A DNA stretch of 64,000 nucleotides from Thiohalocapsa sp. ML1 (GCF_001469165.1 NZ_JABX01000004.1:124001-188000); one strand, 5' to 3'. Numbered from the stretch's first letter, positions 31,262 to 40,974 are shown. The notes: a model not told the origin generated them from the sequence alone. Numbers and translations: made by a program.

Positions 31262-31544
31262 CCCGCTGGAGAGATGCAGCATCGACCCGCAACGCGGCGA
31301 CAAACTCGCAGACGTTTCCGGGCAGAACCTATGCATGCGGCGCTGTGCGACCGTGTCGGCACGTCCAGCACCGCTTGGACCGACTCGCGTTGATCATTGT
31401 TCCGAGCACCTGAGCGAGTCCGCTGCACAATCAAACCGTCAGGCCATCCTGGCCTGCCCCGGTCAAGGCTGGAAGCACTGACGGCGCACGGTTTCCGGCG
31501 ACTGGCCGGAACGTTCATACAAGGCAGCCCGATTTGGTGAAAGA

Positions 31545-32261
31545 ATGGATCTTAAAGAAACCGACATTCTCGGCGCTCGCATCGCCGAGCACTGGTACTA
31601 CAAGTCAAAAGCCGCGGCGATGATGCGTCTGCTGGGCTCCGCGCGCCCCACCCGCGTCCTCGACGTTGGTGCTGGCTCCGGCTTCTTCTCCCGTCGTATT
31701 CTAAGCTTGACGGACGCGGAGGAAGCGTGGTGCGTGGACATATCGTACACATCCGACTCGGATACGCGTGAGAACGGCAAACCCATCCATTTCCGGCGCC
31801 AAATCGAGCGGGTGGACGCGGACCTCGTGCTCCTCATGGACGTGCTTGAGCACGTTGATGAAGATGTCGCTCTGCTCAGGCACTACGTGGGACGGGCATC
31901 CCCAAACGCGCGCTTCATGATCTCTGTCCCAGCGTTCCAGTTCCTCTGGAGCGGGCATGACGAGTTTCTGGAACACAAGCGTCGATACACGCTGGCGCAG
32001 ATCGAGGGCGTTGCAACCGCCGCCGGCCTTGAGTTGGAACGGGGCGCTTACTATTTCGGGGCCGTTCTCCCCCTCGCCACCATCACCCGTCTCGCAGAGC
32101 GGCTGCGCTCCGGTGCGCCCCAAGCGCCCGGGTCTCAGCTGAAGCTGCATCATCCTGTCGTTAATTGGGCGCTCAGCGTTTTGTGCCGTGCCGAGTTACC
32201 CGCGATACCGATCAATCGCTTGGCGGGACTGACCGCCTTCTGCGTTGCCCGCAAACCGTGA
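31545..32261 (+). CDS. Class I SAM-dependent methyltransferase
   Basis: 238 residues with the SAM-binding loop VLDVGAGSGFFS at about 38-49 and the post-I region LLMDVLEHVDED at about 96-107. The substrate is unknown; it lies between the GtrB-like transferase and gtrA, so a glycan or lipid-linked sugar may be methylated. The 283 nt in front of it show no gene. Its stop overlaps the GTG start of gtrA (GTGA). Confidence 0.85.
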   Translation: MDLKETDILGARIAEHWYYKSKAAAMMRLLGSARPTRVLDVGAGSGFFSRRILSLTDAEEAWCVDISYTSDSDTRENGKPIHFRRQIERVDADLVLLMDVLEHVDEDVALLRHYVGRASPNARFMISVPAFQFLWSGHDEFLEHKRRYTLAQIEGVATAAGLELERGAYYFGAVLPLATITRLAERLRSGAPQAPGSQLKLHHPVVNWALSVLCRAELPAIPINRLAGLTAFCVARKP

Positions 32262-32698
32262 CGGACGCCACTAACAAGACGGCAAGACCGACTCGGCTTG
32301 GCCATAGCGCCACCCAGGAGCTGCTCTACGCAACCCGCTTCGCCTTGGTCGGCGCAGCGGCAACTCTCGTACATCTTACAGCGGTGTGGTTGCTCATCGA
32401 GCGAACCAAGTTGCCCCCGTTGTCCGCCAACGCACTCGCCTTTCTCTGCGCGTTCGGTCTTTCCTTTGCGGGCAACTACTACTGGACCTTCGGGCGACCG
32501 GGCTCTCCGCGCGCGGCCATCACCCGCTTCTTCTTCGTATCAAGCAGTGCTTTCGCGCTCAATACGCTGGTGCTGGCCGCATTGATCAGGGCGGACTTAC
32601 TACCTCCGTCCATCGCCGCGATCGTTGCCGCACTCGTCATCCCCGCCGTTACATTTCTCGCAAGTCGCTTTTGGGTGTTCAGAGATTCCCGACTCTGA
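32258..32698 (+). CDS. GtrA-family membrane protein (lipid-linked sugar flippase type)
   Basis: 146 residues from the GTG at 32258, with four transmembrane helices; typical GtrA features are RFALVGAAATLVHLTAVWLL at the start, SFAGNYYWTF in the middle and FLASRFWVFRD at the end. GtrA proteins are thought to flip undecaprenyl-phosphate-linked sugars to the periplasmic side. The start is set by a 4-nt overlap with the methyltransferase stop; a longer frame upstream is that gene's shadow. Confidence 0.9.
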   Translation: MTDATNKTARPTRLGHSATQELLYATRFALVGAAATLVHLTAVWLLIERTKLPPLSANALAFLCAFGLSFAGNYYWTFGRPGSPRAAITRFFFVSSSAFALNTLVLAALIRADLLPPSIAAIVAALVIPAVTFLASRFWVFRDSRL

Positions 32699-32866
32699 AG
32701 AGATTGCGTGCCCAGAAGGGCCGCGGAGCGTTACCGTTCGCAGATCTGAGGCGTCGGCCAGCACATCCGCCATCACGCGCTACAGCGCTTCGCCAACGTC
32801 CAGCGGGATCATCCTTCCGGCCATTGGGGCGGCTATAAAACGCCTCTGCGTTCCGGGCACCGCCTG

Positions 32867-34333
32867 CTACCGTTCGGTCGCGCGAAATAGAACGACCGCC
32901 TCCGCAGACCAGAAACTGTCGAAGTCCGACAGCCGAAGTCCGTGGTCGCCCAGGAGCTGCTCCACTTGTGACGGCGTCTTCCGCGCGATCCAAGCAACGA
33001 TTGGACATCTACTTTCTTGCACGCGGGCGACATTCGCGGCCGAGAATGGCACCAGGCTAACCTGGATATTTCGCCCGGCGAAGGAGTGCAGGAACAGTTC
33101 CGGCCGTGGATCTACGGACGGGTAGGCTTTTGCTTCATGAACCGGACTCGCCAAGACAGGTGCGTCTTCGCAGGAAATGAAGGACTCGACAACGGCAGCC
33201 GTGCCTTCCCAATCCGGCTTTATCGCGATCTTCTGCATCATTACTGCCGCAGCGAGACTGATCCCAAACAAAAAGGCAAGCCAAGACCGAGTCGCAGCAG
33301 ACTGCACGTTTATCAAGTCCAGCATCAGACCGGAGACTACATAGAACAGCGCAGGCACCACGACGATCAGGAACCGATCTATGAGGATGGGCGTGTGCAG
33401 CGATGCAAGGCTCGGCAGCAAAACGGTAACGAACGCCACGATCGTCAACATGCGATCTGCAGGCGAACGCCAAAGCCGCGTGCCGAATTGCAGCAATGCG
33501 ACCATAACGGCGAGCCCGAGCAGCAAGTTGCCGGAGATGGCTTTTACGAGAAACGAGAGCAGCTCTCGCGGCAGGATTTCCAAGCTGATCCAACCGGCCC
33601 CGCCGGTCTGCGTAAGAGCATACGACAAAGTGATGTAAATCCAAGAAGCTTCAAGCAGAAGCGAACCCGTGCCGATTGCGATAATAAACACCGCGAATCT
33701 GCGTCGACGTCGCAGCACCGCTTCTGCCAATAGGTAGAGCAAGCACACTCCCGCAAAGATCATGCCGTAGAGATGCAGCATCACCGTCACAGGGTATACC
33801 GTCGCCGCCGCCAGCACATACCGGGGCTCGATGCGCCTCCCGTGAATCAACCGTCGCTGCAACGCGACGGTGAGGAAGGTTGCTAGCATCGCGAACAGTG
33901 CCAACAATTCATAAGAGCGGGCTTCCTGCGAGAACTTGATGAGGAGGAAGGAGGTTGCGACAAGAAGCACGAAGATGCCTCGGCGCGCGCGAAGTACGGC
34001 GCTGCCAAAAGGCATAAACGGCACCGTCAGGATGATGCAAAACACCACCCAACTGAAAGCCCGTAGAGAGAAAGACGAGACATCGAACACGCTCGCCCAG
34101 AGGCGCAACGCGAGATAGTAAGTCGGGGGATGCGGCTCATTGATCATGCGCTGCCAAGCTTGCGGAAGCGTCACGTCTAGATCAATGAAATACCTCGTGT
34201 AAAGCTCATCGGTCCAGAAGCTCTCGGCCGTCAGCGTCAATAACGCGACAGCAAGGCTGACCAAGATGATCGTCAACTGGAATGGAAGCGGGACGGGATC
34301 CGTACCGTGAGTCTCTGGCTGTTCGTTAATCAA
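32867..34333 (-). CDS. GT-C fold membrane glycosyltransferase (TTG start)
   Basis: 488 residues, about ten to twelve helices, with the DELYTRYF segment in the first periplasmic loop (position of the catalytic acid in GT-C enzymes), followed by WQRMINEPHPPTYYLALRLW. Such enzymes use a lipid-linked sugar as donor at the periplasmic face, which fits the GtrB/GtrA pair that converges on it. The start is a TTG at 34333 chosen because AGGAGG sits 7 nt upstream; in-frame ATG starts further upstream would add non-conserved sequence. Lower GC and more AT-rich codons than its neighbours hint at recent transfer. Confidence 0.82.
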   Translation of the reverse strand: MINEQPETHGTDPVPLPFQLTIILVSLAVALLTLTAESFWTDELYTRYFIDLDVTLPQAWQRMINEPHPPTYYLALRLWASVFDVSSFSLRAFSWVVFCIILTVPFMPFGSAVLRARRGIFVLLVATSFLLIKFSQEARSYELLALFAMLATFLTVALQRRLIHGRRIEPRYVLAAATVYPVTVMLHLYGMIFAGVCLLYLLAEAVLRRRRRFAVFIIAIGTGSLLLEASWIYITLSYALTQTGGAGWISLEILPRELLSFLVKAISGNLLLGLAVMVALLQFGTRLWRSPADRMLTIVAFVTVLLPSLASLHTPILIDRFLIVVVPALFYVVSGLMLDLINVQSAATRSWLAFLFGISLAAAVMMQKIAIKPDWEGTAAVVESFISCEDAPVLASPVHEAKAYPSVDPRPELFLHSFAGRNIQVSLVPFSAANVARVQESRCPIVAWIARKTPSQVEQLLGDHGLRLSDFDSFWSAEAVVLFRATER

Positions 34334-34340
34334 AGCGGCG

Positions 34341-34346
34341 CCTCCT
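34341..34346 (-). promoter_or_regulatory. Ribosome binding site AGGAGG deciding a TTG start
   Basis: Perfect AGGAGG on the minus strand, 7 nt before the TTG at 34333, the strongest start signal in the region. Confidence 0.8.
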
Positions 34347-34693
34347 GTAAATGGTGCACAGCAAACGGACGGGGCACGTCCCGACCGAGCGCTGAATCGG
34401 CGTGAAGTGCTGCGTTGGAGAGTAACCGCGAGCCCCCGGCTGTGCGCGGACAACATCGGTCGAGACTCGCCACCAACCCACGGCTCCACTGCAGCCGACC
34501 GCAGCATCTTTTCCCTCAAGACTGGTTTGCCCCACGGCCGGATACCGCCCCCAGCACCTGGTTGGGCCCAATAGTTTAGTTAGGCGACTCGACAGCACCG
34601 CACCCCCTTGTTCAGCCGCCGATCAGGCCGCGCCAGCGAGGGTGCCGTCATTCGTCATTAGCGGTGAATGCGATAGTGGATTCTCTGTTTGCC
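34347..34693. other. Intergenic, no gene seen
   Basis: Between the GT-C gene and the GH13 remnant; contains no conserved ORF or repeat that I can recognise. Confidence 0.4.
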
Positions 34694-34960
34694 TTAGCCA
34701 AGCCGGCGATGATCAGTAGACGGGAGTCGCTTGATGTGATGCGACGGATGCCGAACAACCCCTTGGGCACACAGCAAAATCTGCCGAAGCACGTCCGAGT
34801 TGAAGGCGAGCTGCTGTCGGCGCAGGTGCGATCGGCGCACGTACTTGGGCAGCATCAGCGCGGCTGCGTGATGGCTATCGGCGGCGCGCATGCCCACAAG
34901 CTCCGCCTCGTTCCGCTTGGGGCTTGGGGCGGTTGATGGTTACGCGTAGCCGGTTTCGCA
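34694..34960 (-). pseudogene. Fragment of a GH13 sucrose-phosphorylase-type gene (3' part)
   Basis: Minus-strand translation matches the C-terminal third of the enzyme at 36200-37960: TINRPK against TINRRKW, then after a frame change RAADSHHAAALMLPKYVRRS against LAADSDHQAAQVLPEYLRRL. The DNA also aligns (CGGATGCCGAACARCCCCT in both). The frame is broken at least twice and the rest of the gene is absent. A partial copy or a residue of an older gene; the stretch to 35136 adds nothing recognisable. Confidence 0.8.
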
Positions 34961-35136
34961 CCCTTTCGCCAATTGAATTCTCTTGCCAGCTTTGGTTGTT
35001 GCTGCAGGAGCTTGGTCCCGCGCCCGCAGGCGGGCTACTTGCTGCTTGGGGTCACTGCCGCAACCGCCGTTATGAGTCGGGGTTGTCGGTTCGGCGCTGG
35101 CGTCTTGAAGTCGCCAGAAAAACGTCAGGATTCCGA

Positions 35137-35976
35137 TTAATCACGCGCGGGGGCCTTGACGGCCAGTATCACGGAGCTCGGCGTAAGGCACTGCAGGCCC
35201 AGTCGAGACAGCGGCATATATTTCAGGATCTTCGCGATCCTACCTTTTGGGCCGTCGCCTATGCGCAGCACAATCATGTCGAGACGGTCTAAGAAGCGGT
35301 TGAAACCACGCGCGCGCAGGGCGCTGCGCAGACTGTAAAAGGTAAACCAGTTCACCGCCGGGTACTTGGCATAGTTGGCGACTTCCGGCCGCGTGGTCAC
35401 CGCGAGGCGTTCATAGTGACGCTTCATGAACGCGGGATACCACGCATACAGTGGCAGGTTGAATTCATTCTGCGCTGGGCACAGCGCGTTCGTCGTGCTG
35501 AGAAACAGCACGCCATTCGGGCGCAGGATGCGAGCCGCTTCGTTCAGCACGCCCTCCCAGTCGACCACATGCTCCAGCAGCTCCGGGACAACATACACGT
35601 CCATGCAGGCGTCGGGGAGCTGTATATCTGTCGCGCTGCAGTTGATGAAATTGACCGCGAGACCTTGCTGAGCGGCGCGCTGTTTGCCAACCTGCAATAG
35701 ATCGGCACTGAGATCCACGCAGGTTGCGCGATGCCCGTCGCGCGCGAACATAAGCGCCAAGGCGCCCGCTCCGCCGCCAACATCTATGACATCATACGGG
35801 CCATCGCCACCATGCGCGGACATTGCCTTGAGGATGAGATCGCGCAGCCGTTCAAACCGAAGAATGGTCGCTTCGGATTGACTTTGCGCCTGGTAGTAAT
35901 CGAAGAAGCGCTTATCTGTGGATGTGTCGAAGTCTTGACCGGCAGACTTCACCTCATCGGCTTTATCGCTGGTCAT
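35137..35976 (-). CDS. SAM-dependent methyltransferase (UbiG-like fold)
   Basis: 279 residues from ATG 35976 (MTSDKADEVK), supported by GGAGG about 9 nt upstream. SAM motif I VIDVGGGAGALALMFAR at about 63-79, acidic loop CVDLSADLLQVG, and motif II/III around DVYVVPELLEHVVDWEGVL. It resembles the UbiG/UbiE-like class I fold but the substrate is open. It stands alone between the GH13 gene and its remnant, possibly part of the same glycan or solute locus. Confidence 0.82.
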   Translation of the reverse strand: MTSDKADEVKSAGQDFDTSTDKRFFDYYQAQSQSEATILRFERLRDLILKAMSAHGGDGPYDVIDVGGGAGALALMFARDGHRATCVDLSADLLQVGKQRAAQQGLAVNFINCSATDIQLPDACMDVYVVPELLEHVVDWEGVLNEAARILRPNGVLFLSTTNALCPAQNEFNLPLYAWYPAFMKRHYERLAVTTRPEVANYAKYPAVNWFTFYSLRSALRARGFNRFLDRLDMIVLRIGDGPKGRIAKILKYMPLSRLGLQCLTPSSVILAVKAPARD

Positions 35977-36199
35977 TAGCCAAGGCCTCCGACAGCCGTA
36001 TCGCGGGAACGGGTATTTTGGTACAGATCCATATCGGTGTGAGAGTCTAAAGCAGCGCCCTAAGCGGCGCAACAGCCGCACGCTGCCACGGGGAAACACG
36101 GGGCATGGATTGGGACGGCTAGGCCGACGAGGTAAGCGTAAATGGCCGCGGCGAAGTGATGTCGCGGTCCGGCCATCGTTCGAGATTTGCAGACTGATG

Positions 36200-37960
36200 T
36201 CAGCTCCCAGTCTGGGCTAACCAGACCAGTTGCCAAGGATCAAGCGTCAAACGGCTCGGCAACTCCGAACCGTCTGCCCCCCAACCGCTGATCAGCTCCT
36301 GCCAGCGGTGCCTCTGCCAATGCCGGTCGAGCCGGCTCATGGCGCAGCTCGTCTTGCGGCCGGTGAGGTTCGCGACCATCCAGAGTCTGGTACCGTCGGC
36401 GGCGTCGCGGCGGATGCCGAACAGCCCCTGCGGCAGCTCGAGCACGCTCTGCGGCGCATCGGGGTGGAAGGCGGGCTGCATTCGGCGCAGATTCAGTCGC
36501 CGTAGGTACTCCGGCAGCACTTGCGCGGCTTGGTGGTCGCTGTCGGCAGCGAGCATGCCGTCGAGCTCCGCCTCGGTCCACTTGCGCCGGTTGATGGTCC
36601 GCGCGCGGCCGGTCAGCTCCATGCCGGCGAGGTCGTTGTCGGCACCGAGCAGGCTGTTGAGGTAGATGCCGGGGATGCCCTGCAGGCTCATGGCGATGGT
36701 CTGCGAGCAGAGGAACCGGCGGATGGACGCCTCGCGGTCGCCGGGCACGCCGACGGCGTCGTAATAGGTGATGTTGAGCTCATAGGGCGTCGCCGAGCCG
36801 TCCGGGTTGCTGCGCCGGCTGACCAGGCCGCCGCGCTGCTCCATGGCGGCGACCAGAGCGTCGAGCTCCGCGGGCGGCACCAGCCCCTCCAGCGGACGCA
36901 CGCCGATGCCGTCGTGGGACGCGGTGAAATTGAAGTAGGTGCAGCCGGCGGGCGGCGGCGCGAGATTGGCCGCCCAGTCCGTGAGGCAATGCGCATCCCC
37001 CGTATGCAGCGCATGCAGCAGGAGCGGCGGCAGGCTGAACTGGTAGACCATGTGCGCCTCGTCGCCGGCGCCGAAGTAGCTCAGGTTCTCGGCGTGGGGC
37101 ACATTCGTCTCGGTGATCAGCAGTACGCCGGGGGCGAGCATCTGCAGCAGGTCGCGCAAGAGCTTCACGACCTCGTGCGTCTGCGGCAGATGGATGCAAG
37201 GCGTGCCGAGCTGCTTCCAGAGGTAGGCAATGGCGTCGAGCCGGATGATCTGCGTGCCGTGGTAGACGTAGAGCAGCAGGATGTCCAGGTATTCGAACAG
37301 CACGTCGGGGTTCGAGAAATCCACGTCGAGCTGGTCGGGGCCGAAGGTGGCCCAAACGTGACGCTCGCCGGCAGGCGTCTGCACGGCGCGCAGCAGCGGC
37401 GCCGTGCGCGGGCGCACCACGGCGGAGAGGTCCGCGTCCGGCTCCACCTCAATGAAATAGTGCCGCTCTGGCGCCAGGCCGTTGCAGTAGGCGCGAAACC
37501 AGTGGCTCTGCCCCGAGACGTGGTTGATGACGAGGTCCGCCATGAGCCGATAGTCGCCGCCGAGGGCGTCGATGTCGTCCCAACTGCCGAGCGCCGGGTC
37601 CACGGCCCGATAGTCAATCACCGCAAAGCCGTCGTCGGAGCTGTACGGGAAGAACGGCAGGATGTGCAGGCCCGACACCGCATCGCCCACGCGGGACGCC
37701 AAAAAACGCCGCAGCGTCGCGAGCGGCGCCTCGCCGTCCGCGCTGACCATGTCGCCGTAGGTGATGAGCACGGCGTCGCGCTGGTCCCAGCCGCGGCAGC
37801 GCGCCTGGACCGCCTGCGGCTCCAAGCAATGGGCACCGACGCCGTAGCGGCCCACGAGCAGCTCCAGGCGCTGCAGCAGCCGGGGCAGATCGGCGTCGCC
37901 GTAGAGCCGCGCGAGGCGGTCGCGGATGCGCTCGAACACGGCACGCTCGACGACGCGCAT
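36200..37960 (-). CDS. GH13 sucrose phosphorylase-type enzyme
   Basis: 586-residue alpha-glucan/sugar phosphorylase of glycoside hydrolase family 13, subfamily-18 style (sucrose, sucrose-6-phosphate or glucosylglycerate phosphorylase). Catalytic residues: nucleophile Asp242 (IIRLDAIAYLWK), acid/base Glu284 (LLITETNVP), transition-state Asp350 (FNFTASHDGIGVRP). ADLVINHVS near 141-149 is the first conserved region. Reversible phosphorolysis of a glucoside is expected; which one cannot be settled from sequence alone, but the neighbouring GT4 genes make glucosylglycerate or a related compatible solute attractive. It starts 3 nt after the GT4 gene, so one operon. Confidence 0.9.
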   Translation of the reverse strand: MRVVERAVFERIRDRLARLYGDADLPRLLQRLELLVGRYGVGAHCLEPQAVQARCRGWDQRDAVLITYGDMVSADGEAPLATLRRFLASRVGDAVSGLHILPFFPYSSDDGFAVIDYRAVDPALGSWDDIDALGGDYRLMADLVINHVSGQSHWFRAYCNGLAPERHYFIEVEPDADLSAVVRPRTAPLLRAVQTPAGERHVWATFGPDQLDVDFSNPDVLFEYLDILLLYVYHGTQIIRLDAIAYLWKQLGTPCIHLPQTHEVVKLLRDLLQMLAPGVLLITETNVPHAENLSYFGAGDEAHMVYQFSLPPLLLHALHTGDAHCLTDWAANLAPPPAGCTYFNFTASHDGIGVRPLEGLVPPAELDALVAAMEQRGGLVSRRSNPDGSATPYELNITYYDAVGVPGDREASIRRFLCSQTIAMSLQGIPGIYLNSLLGADNDLAGMELTGRARTINRRKWTEAELDGMLAADSDHQAAQVLPEYLRRLNLRRMQPAFHPDAPQSVLELPQGLFGIRRDAADGTRLWMVANLTGRKTSCAMSRLDRHWQRHRWQELISGWGADGSELPSRLTLDPWQLVWLAQTGS

Positions 37961-37963
37961 GGG

Positions 37964-39232
37964 CTACTCCGTCAGGTTGCGGATGTTGTTGATCATGCTG
38001 CGCAGGCTGTCACGCAGCACACGGTAGCTGAAGAAGCGGCTCGCGATATGAAAGTTGTGGTCCGTGAGGGTCTGCCGATACTCGGCGTCCTCGATGATGC
38101 GGCGGGTCTCCTCGACCACTTGCTGATCGACGACGCCGTCGATGGTGGGCAGCCGAAAGCCCTTCGGCTCGATGTCGCGCTGATACACGGAATAGCGCCC
38201 CACCACCAGCGGCTTCTGAAAATACACCGACTCCAGCAGCGCATTGCCGAAGCCCTCGTACAGGCTCGGGAAGGTTACCAAGTCCGCGTGCGGGTAGAGG
38301 TCGCGCAGGACATAGACTTTCTGACCCTCCTGATTGAGCTGGCGGCGGTCGGCCATGCGATCGCCGAAGAACTTGAGCGAGACGCCTTCGTCATGGGCGA
38401 GCTGCTGGAGCTGGCGGGCATACTCGAAGCCCTCGTCGCCGCTGTCGTGGGAGACGACGAGATGGCAGCGCGGCAGCTTCAGCCGCCGGATGAGATGGAT
38501 CGCATTCTCGATGCCCTTGCGCGGCACGACCCGGGTCGGCTGCAAAATCAAGAGATCGCCGTCCAGCAGCCCGAGCGCGCGGCGCACGTCGGCGGCGTAC
38601 TCGTCCGGCGGCCCGGGCGGGTTTTCGAAGTCGAATACGTTCGGCACCAAGATGCTCGGCAGCCCCTTGCGCCAGGCGATCTCCTCGCGCGCGGCCTGGT
38701 TGATGACCACGTGCTGAAGGTGCGGCACCCGCGGCGGAAAGGCCATCTCCAGGTAATCATCCACCGCGGAGATCTGAAAGCGCTGGCGTTCCCACATGAA
38801 GTCGTGATGATGGGCGATGGCCGGCATGCCCGTCTCCAGCAGAAACTCCGTAATGGCCACGCCAAGCGGGATGTGCATCGGGATGGTCAGCGCATTCTCG
38901 ATGATGAGAATATCCAGATCGAACCGCACGCGGAATTCATACAGCGTGGACTTGAGGTACTCAACCAGCTCCCGAATGCGCCGGCTCGCCTCGGCGCAGC
39001 GCCGCGTGCGACCCCAGAGCTGGCTGTTGATCCAGGCATTTTCCGAATGGTCGAAGAAGGCCTCCGGCACGCACAGGCTGATGGCCGGGTCGCGGTCCAG
39101 CACGCCCGCATACCAATAGCTGACATGGCCCCCGAGCCAGAGCACCTCGGCCCACTTGGCCGCCTCCAACGAGACACCGTCGGTGCCGGCAAAGCGGGTG
39201 GAGACGAAGCCGATGTGCTCGGGTTGTTTCAT
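37964..39232 (-). CDS. GT4 glycosyltransferase, operon partner of the GH13 phosphorylase
   Basis: 422 residues from ATG 39232 (MKQPEHIGFVSTRFAGTDGV). GT-B fold: N-terminal half with an AHHHDFMWERQRF segment, C-terminal donor half with LQPTRVVPRKGIENAIHLI and FPSLYEGFGNALLESVYFQK, the EX7E glutamates of GT4. The N-terminal STRFAGTDGVSLE motif recalls transferases that add sugars to glycerate-type acceptors, but I cannot assign the acceptor with certainty. Transcribed divergently from the second GT4 gene; intergenic distance 268 bp. Confidence 0.82.
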   Translation of the reverse strand: MKQPEHIGFVSTRFAGTDGVSLEAAKWAEVLWLGGHVSYWYAGVLDRDPAISLCVPEAFFDHSENAWINSQLWGRTRRCAEASRRIRELVEYLKSTLYEFRVRFDLDILIIENALTIPMHIPLGVAITEFLLETGMPAIAHHHDFMWERQRFQISAVDDYLEMAFPPRVPHLQHVVINQAAREEIAWRKGLPSILVPNVFDFENPPGPPDEYAADVRRALGLLDGDLLILQPTRVVPRKGIENAIHLIRRLKLPRCHLVVSHDSGDEGFEYARQLQQLAHDEGVSLKFFGDRMADRRQLNQEGQKVYVLRDLYPHADLVTFPSLYEGFGNALLESVYFQKPLVVGRYSVYQRDIEPKGFRLPTIDGVVDQQVVEETRRIIEDAEYRQTLTDHNFHIASRFFSYRVLRDSLRSMINNIRNLTE

Positions 39233-39297
39233 ATCGCTCGATAGCTGCCCGTCTGTTCGATGTGGCCGGTCCTGCCGCCCTGCGCCGGATACCTGCC

Positions 39298-39303
39298 TAT
39301 AAT
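39298..39303 (+). promoter_or_regulatory. Candidate -10 box TATAAT in the divergent GT4 interval
   Basis: A perfect TATAAT lies about 200 nt before the plus-strand GT4 start; no good -35 is found at 17 nt. The gap 39233-39500 should hold promoters for both directions. Weak. Confidence 0.35.
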
Positions 39304-39500
39304 GCCGACCCAAGCCGTCGGCGCAATGCGCCGACGCTGCCGGGCCGGCCGGCCGCGCGGAAAGCCGCCCCAGAGCCGCCCCGAGCGAAACACCCCGGAG
39401 CCCAGTATGTCGCCCGCAAAGCATCTCCCGTGCCCGATCCTTCGCCTTGAGCGGCTATTCCGCCGCCGCGCCTGACGCTGCCGCCGACCGGGTTCGGCTG

Positions 39501-40970
39501 ATGCGCATCGCCATCGTCCACTACCACCTGCAAACGGGCGGCGTCACCCGCGTCATCGAGCACGCCTGCGCGGCGCTCCTCGGCCGTGGCGAGCAGGTAG
39601 CGGTGCTCGCCGGCGAGCCGCCGCAGGCACCGCTGCCGGCGGGCGCCACGGTTGCCGTGCTGCCGGGCCTGGCCTATGAGGAGCGGCGCGACGCGCTGTC
39701 GCCGGACCAGCTCGCCCGGGCCATGGCGAGCGCGGCACGGGATGCCTTGGGCGGGCCGCCCGATGTCTGGCACCTGCACAATCACTGCCTCGGCAAGAAC
39801 ACCGTGCTCCCGGGCGCCGTGCTGCGACTCGCCCGCGAAGGCGAGCGGCTGCTGCTCCAGCCGCACGACTTCGCCGAGGACGGTCGCCCGGCGCTGTACG
39901 GCCGACTGCGGGAACAGCTCGCGGATGGCAACGTCGGACGGTTGTCCGCCCTGCTCTACCCCTTGGCGCCCCAGATCCATTACGCGACCCTCACCGCGCG
40001 GGACCGCGGGCTCCTCGCCGGGGCCGGAGTGCCGGCGGCGCAGTTGCATGCGCTGCCGAACGCGGTCGCCGTCGGCCTGCCCGATCCCGGCGCGAGCGCG
40101 CCCGCGGCTGCACCGCAAGCGGGCATAGACGGGCGTCGACTCTGGCTCTATCCGACCCGCGCCATCCGCCGCAAGAACTTGGGCGAGTTTCTGCTCTGGG
40201 CCACGCTGGCCGGGGAGCAGGACCGCTTCGCGGTGACCCAGGCGCCCCAGAACCCGCAGGAGCAGCCGATCTACCAGCGCTGGGTGGCGCTCGCGCGGGA
40301 GCTGGGGCTGCCGATGACCTTTGCGGCTGGTGCCCGGGCCGATTTCGGAGCGCTCGTCGCGGCAAGCCATGCACTGGTCACCACCAGCGTCGCAGAGGGC
40401 TTCGGTCTCGCATTCTTGGAGCCCTGGCTCATGGGCCGGCCGCTGGTGGGCCGGGATCTGACGGAGATCACGGCGGATTTCACGGCCGCCGGCGTGCGCC
40501 TGCCCGGGCTTTACCACCGCCTCGACGTGCCGCTCGCGTGGCTCGATGCAAGGCGGCTCCGCGCCGCCTTCGATGTCGCCGCCGCCAAGCGCGCCGCGGC
40601 GTACGGCCGGCCCGCCGCAGACACGGCCGCGCAGGCCTGGCACAGTGCCGTCCGTGACGGACACATCGACTTCGGCCGCCTCGACGAGCCGGCCCAGATG
40701 CAGGTCATCCGGCAGCTTCGTGCCGACCCAACGGCGCGCACGGCGCTCTGCCCGCCGTCGCTCGATGCAGCGCCGGCCACCGCGGCGATCGGCGAGAACC
40801 GCAGCGTGATTGAGCGCGAGTACTCCGTCGTGGGCTTCGGCGCGCGGCTCGCGGCGGTCTACGCCTCGGTCGCTGGCGCCGAGGCGTCCGCGACCTTCGG
40901 CGCCGCTGACGGCTCGGCGCTGCTTGGGGAATTCCTTGCACCGGAGCGTCTGTCGCTGCTGCGGACCTGA
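39501..40970 (+). CDS. GT4 glycosyltransferase
   Basis: 489 residues, GT-B fold. Start at ATG 39501 (MRIAIVHYHLQTGGVTRVIE), with the Gly-rich acceptor loop GGVTRVI at the N-terminus; donor half with YPTRAIRRKNLGEFLLWATL and TTSVAEGFGLAFLEPWLMGR, including the EX7E motif (E-GFGLAFL-E). A long C-terminal extension past 400 has no known domain. Forms a two-gene operon with the HAD protein 4 nt downstream. The exact glycan is unknown. Confidence 0.82.
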   Translation: MRIAIVHYHLQTGGVTRVIEHACAALLGRGEQVAVLAGEPPQAPLPAGATVAVLPGLAYEERRDALSPDQLARAMASAARDALGGPPDVWHLHNHCLGKNTVLPGAVLRLAREGERLLLQPHDFAEDGRPALYGRLREQLADGNVGRLSALLYPLAPQIHYATLTARDRGLLAGAGVPAAQLHALPNAVAVGLPDPGASAPAAAPQAGIDGRRLWLYPTRAIRRKNLGEFLLWATLAGEQDRFAVTQAPQNPQEQPIYQRWVALARELGLPMTFAAGARADFGALVAASHALVTTSVAEGFGLAFLEPWLMGRPLVGRDLTEITADFTAAGVRLPGLYHRLDVPLAWLDARRLRAAFDVAAAKRAAAYGRPAADTAAQAWHSAVRDGHIDFGRLDEPAQMQVIRQLRADPTARTALCPPSLDAAPATAAIGENRSVIEREYSVVGFGARLAAVYASVAGAEASATFGAADGSALLGEFLAPERLSLLRT

Positions 40971-40974
40971 CACC

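Noticed and set aside
34664-34936. Plus-strand 90-codon ORF
   Set aside because: It lies antisense to the GH13 gene fragment and has no protein-like conservation.
36521-39244. Plus-strand ORF of 907 codons
   Set aside because: Antisense shadow of the GH13 phosphorylase and GT4 genes.
39447-39500. Upstream start for the plus-strand GT4 gene
   Set aside because: The conserved GT4 N-terminus (MRIAIVHYHL) begins at 39501; the 18 extra residues are not family-like.
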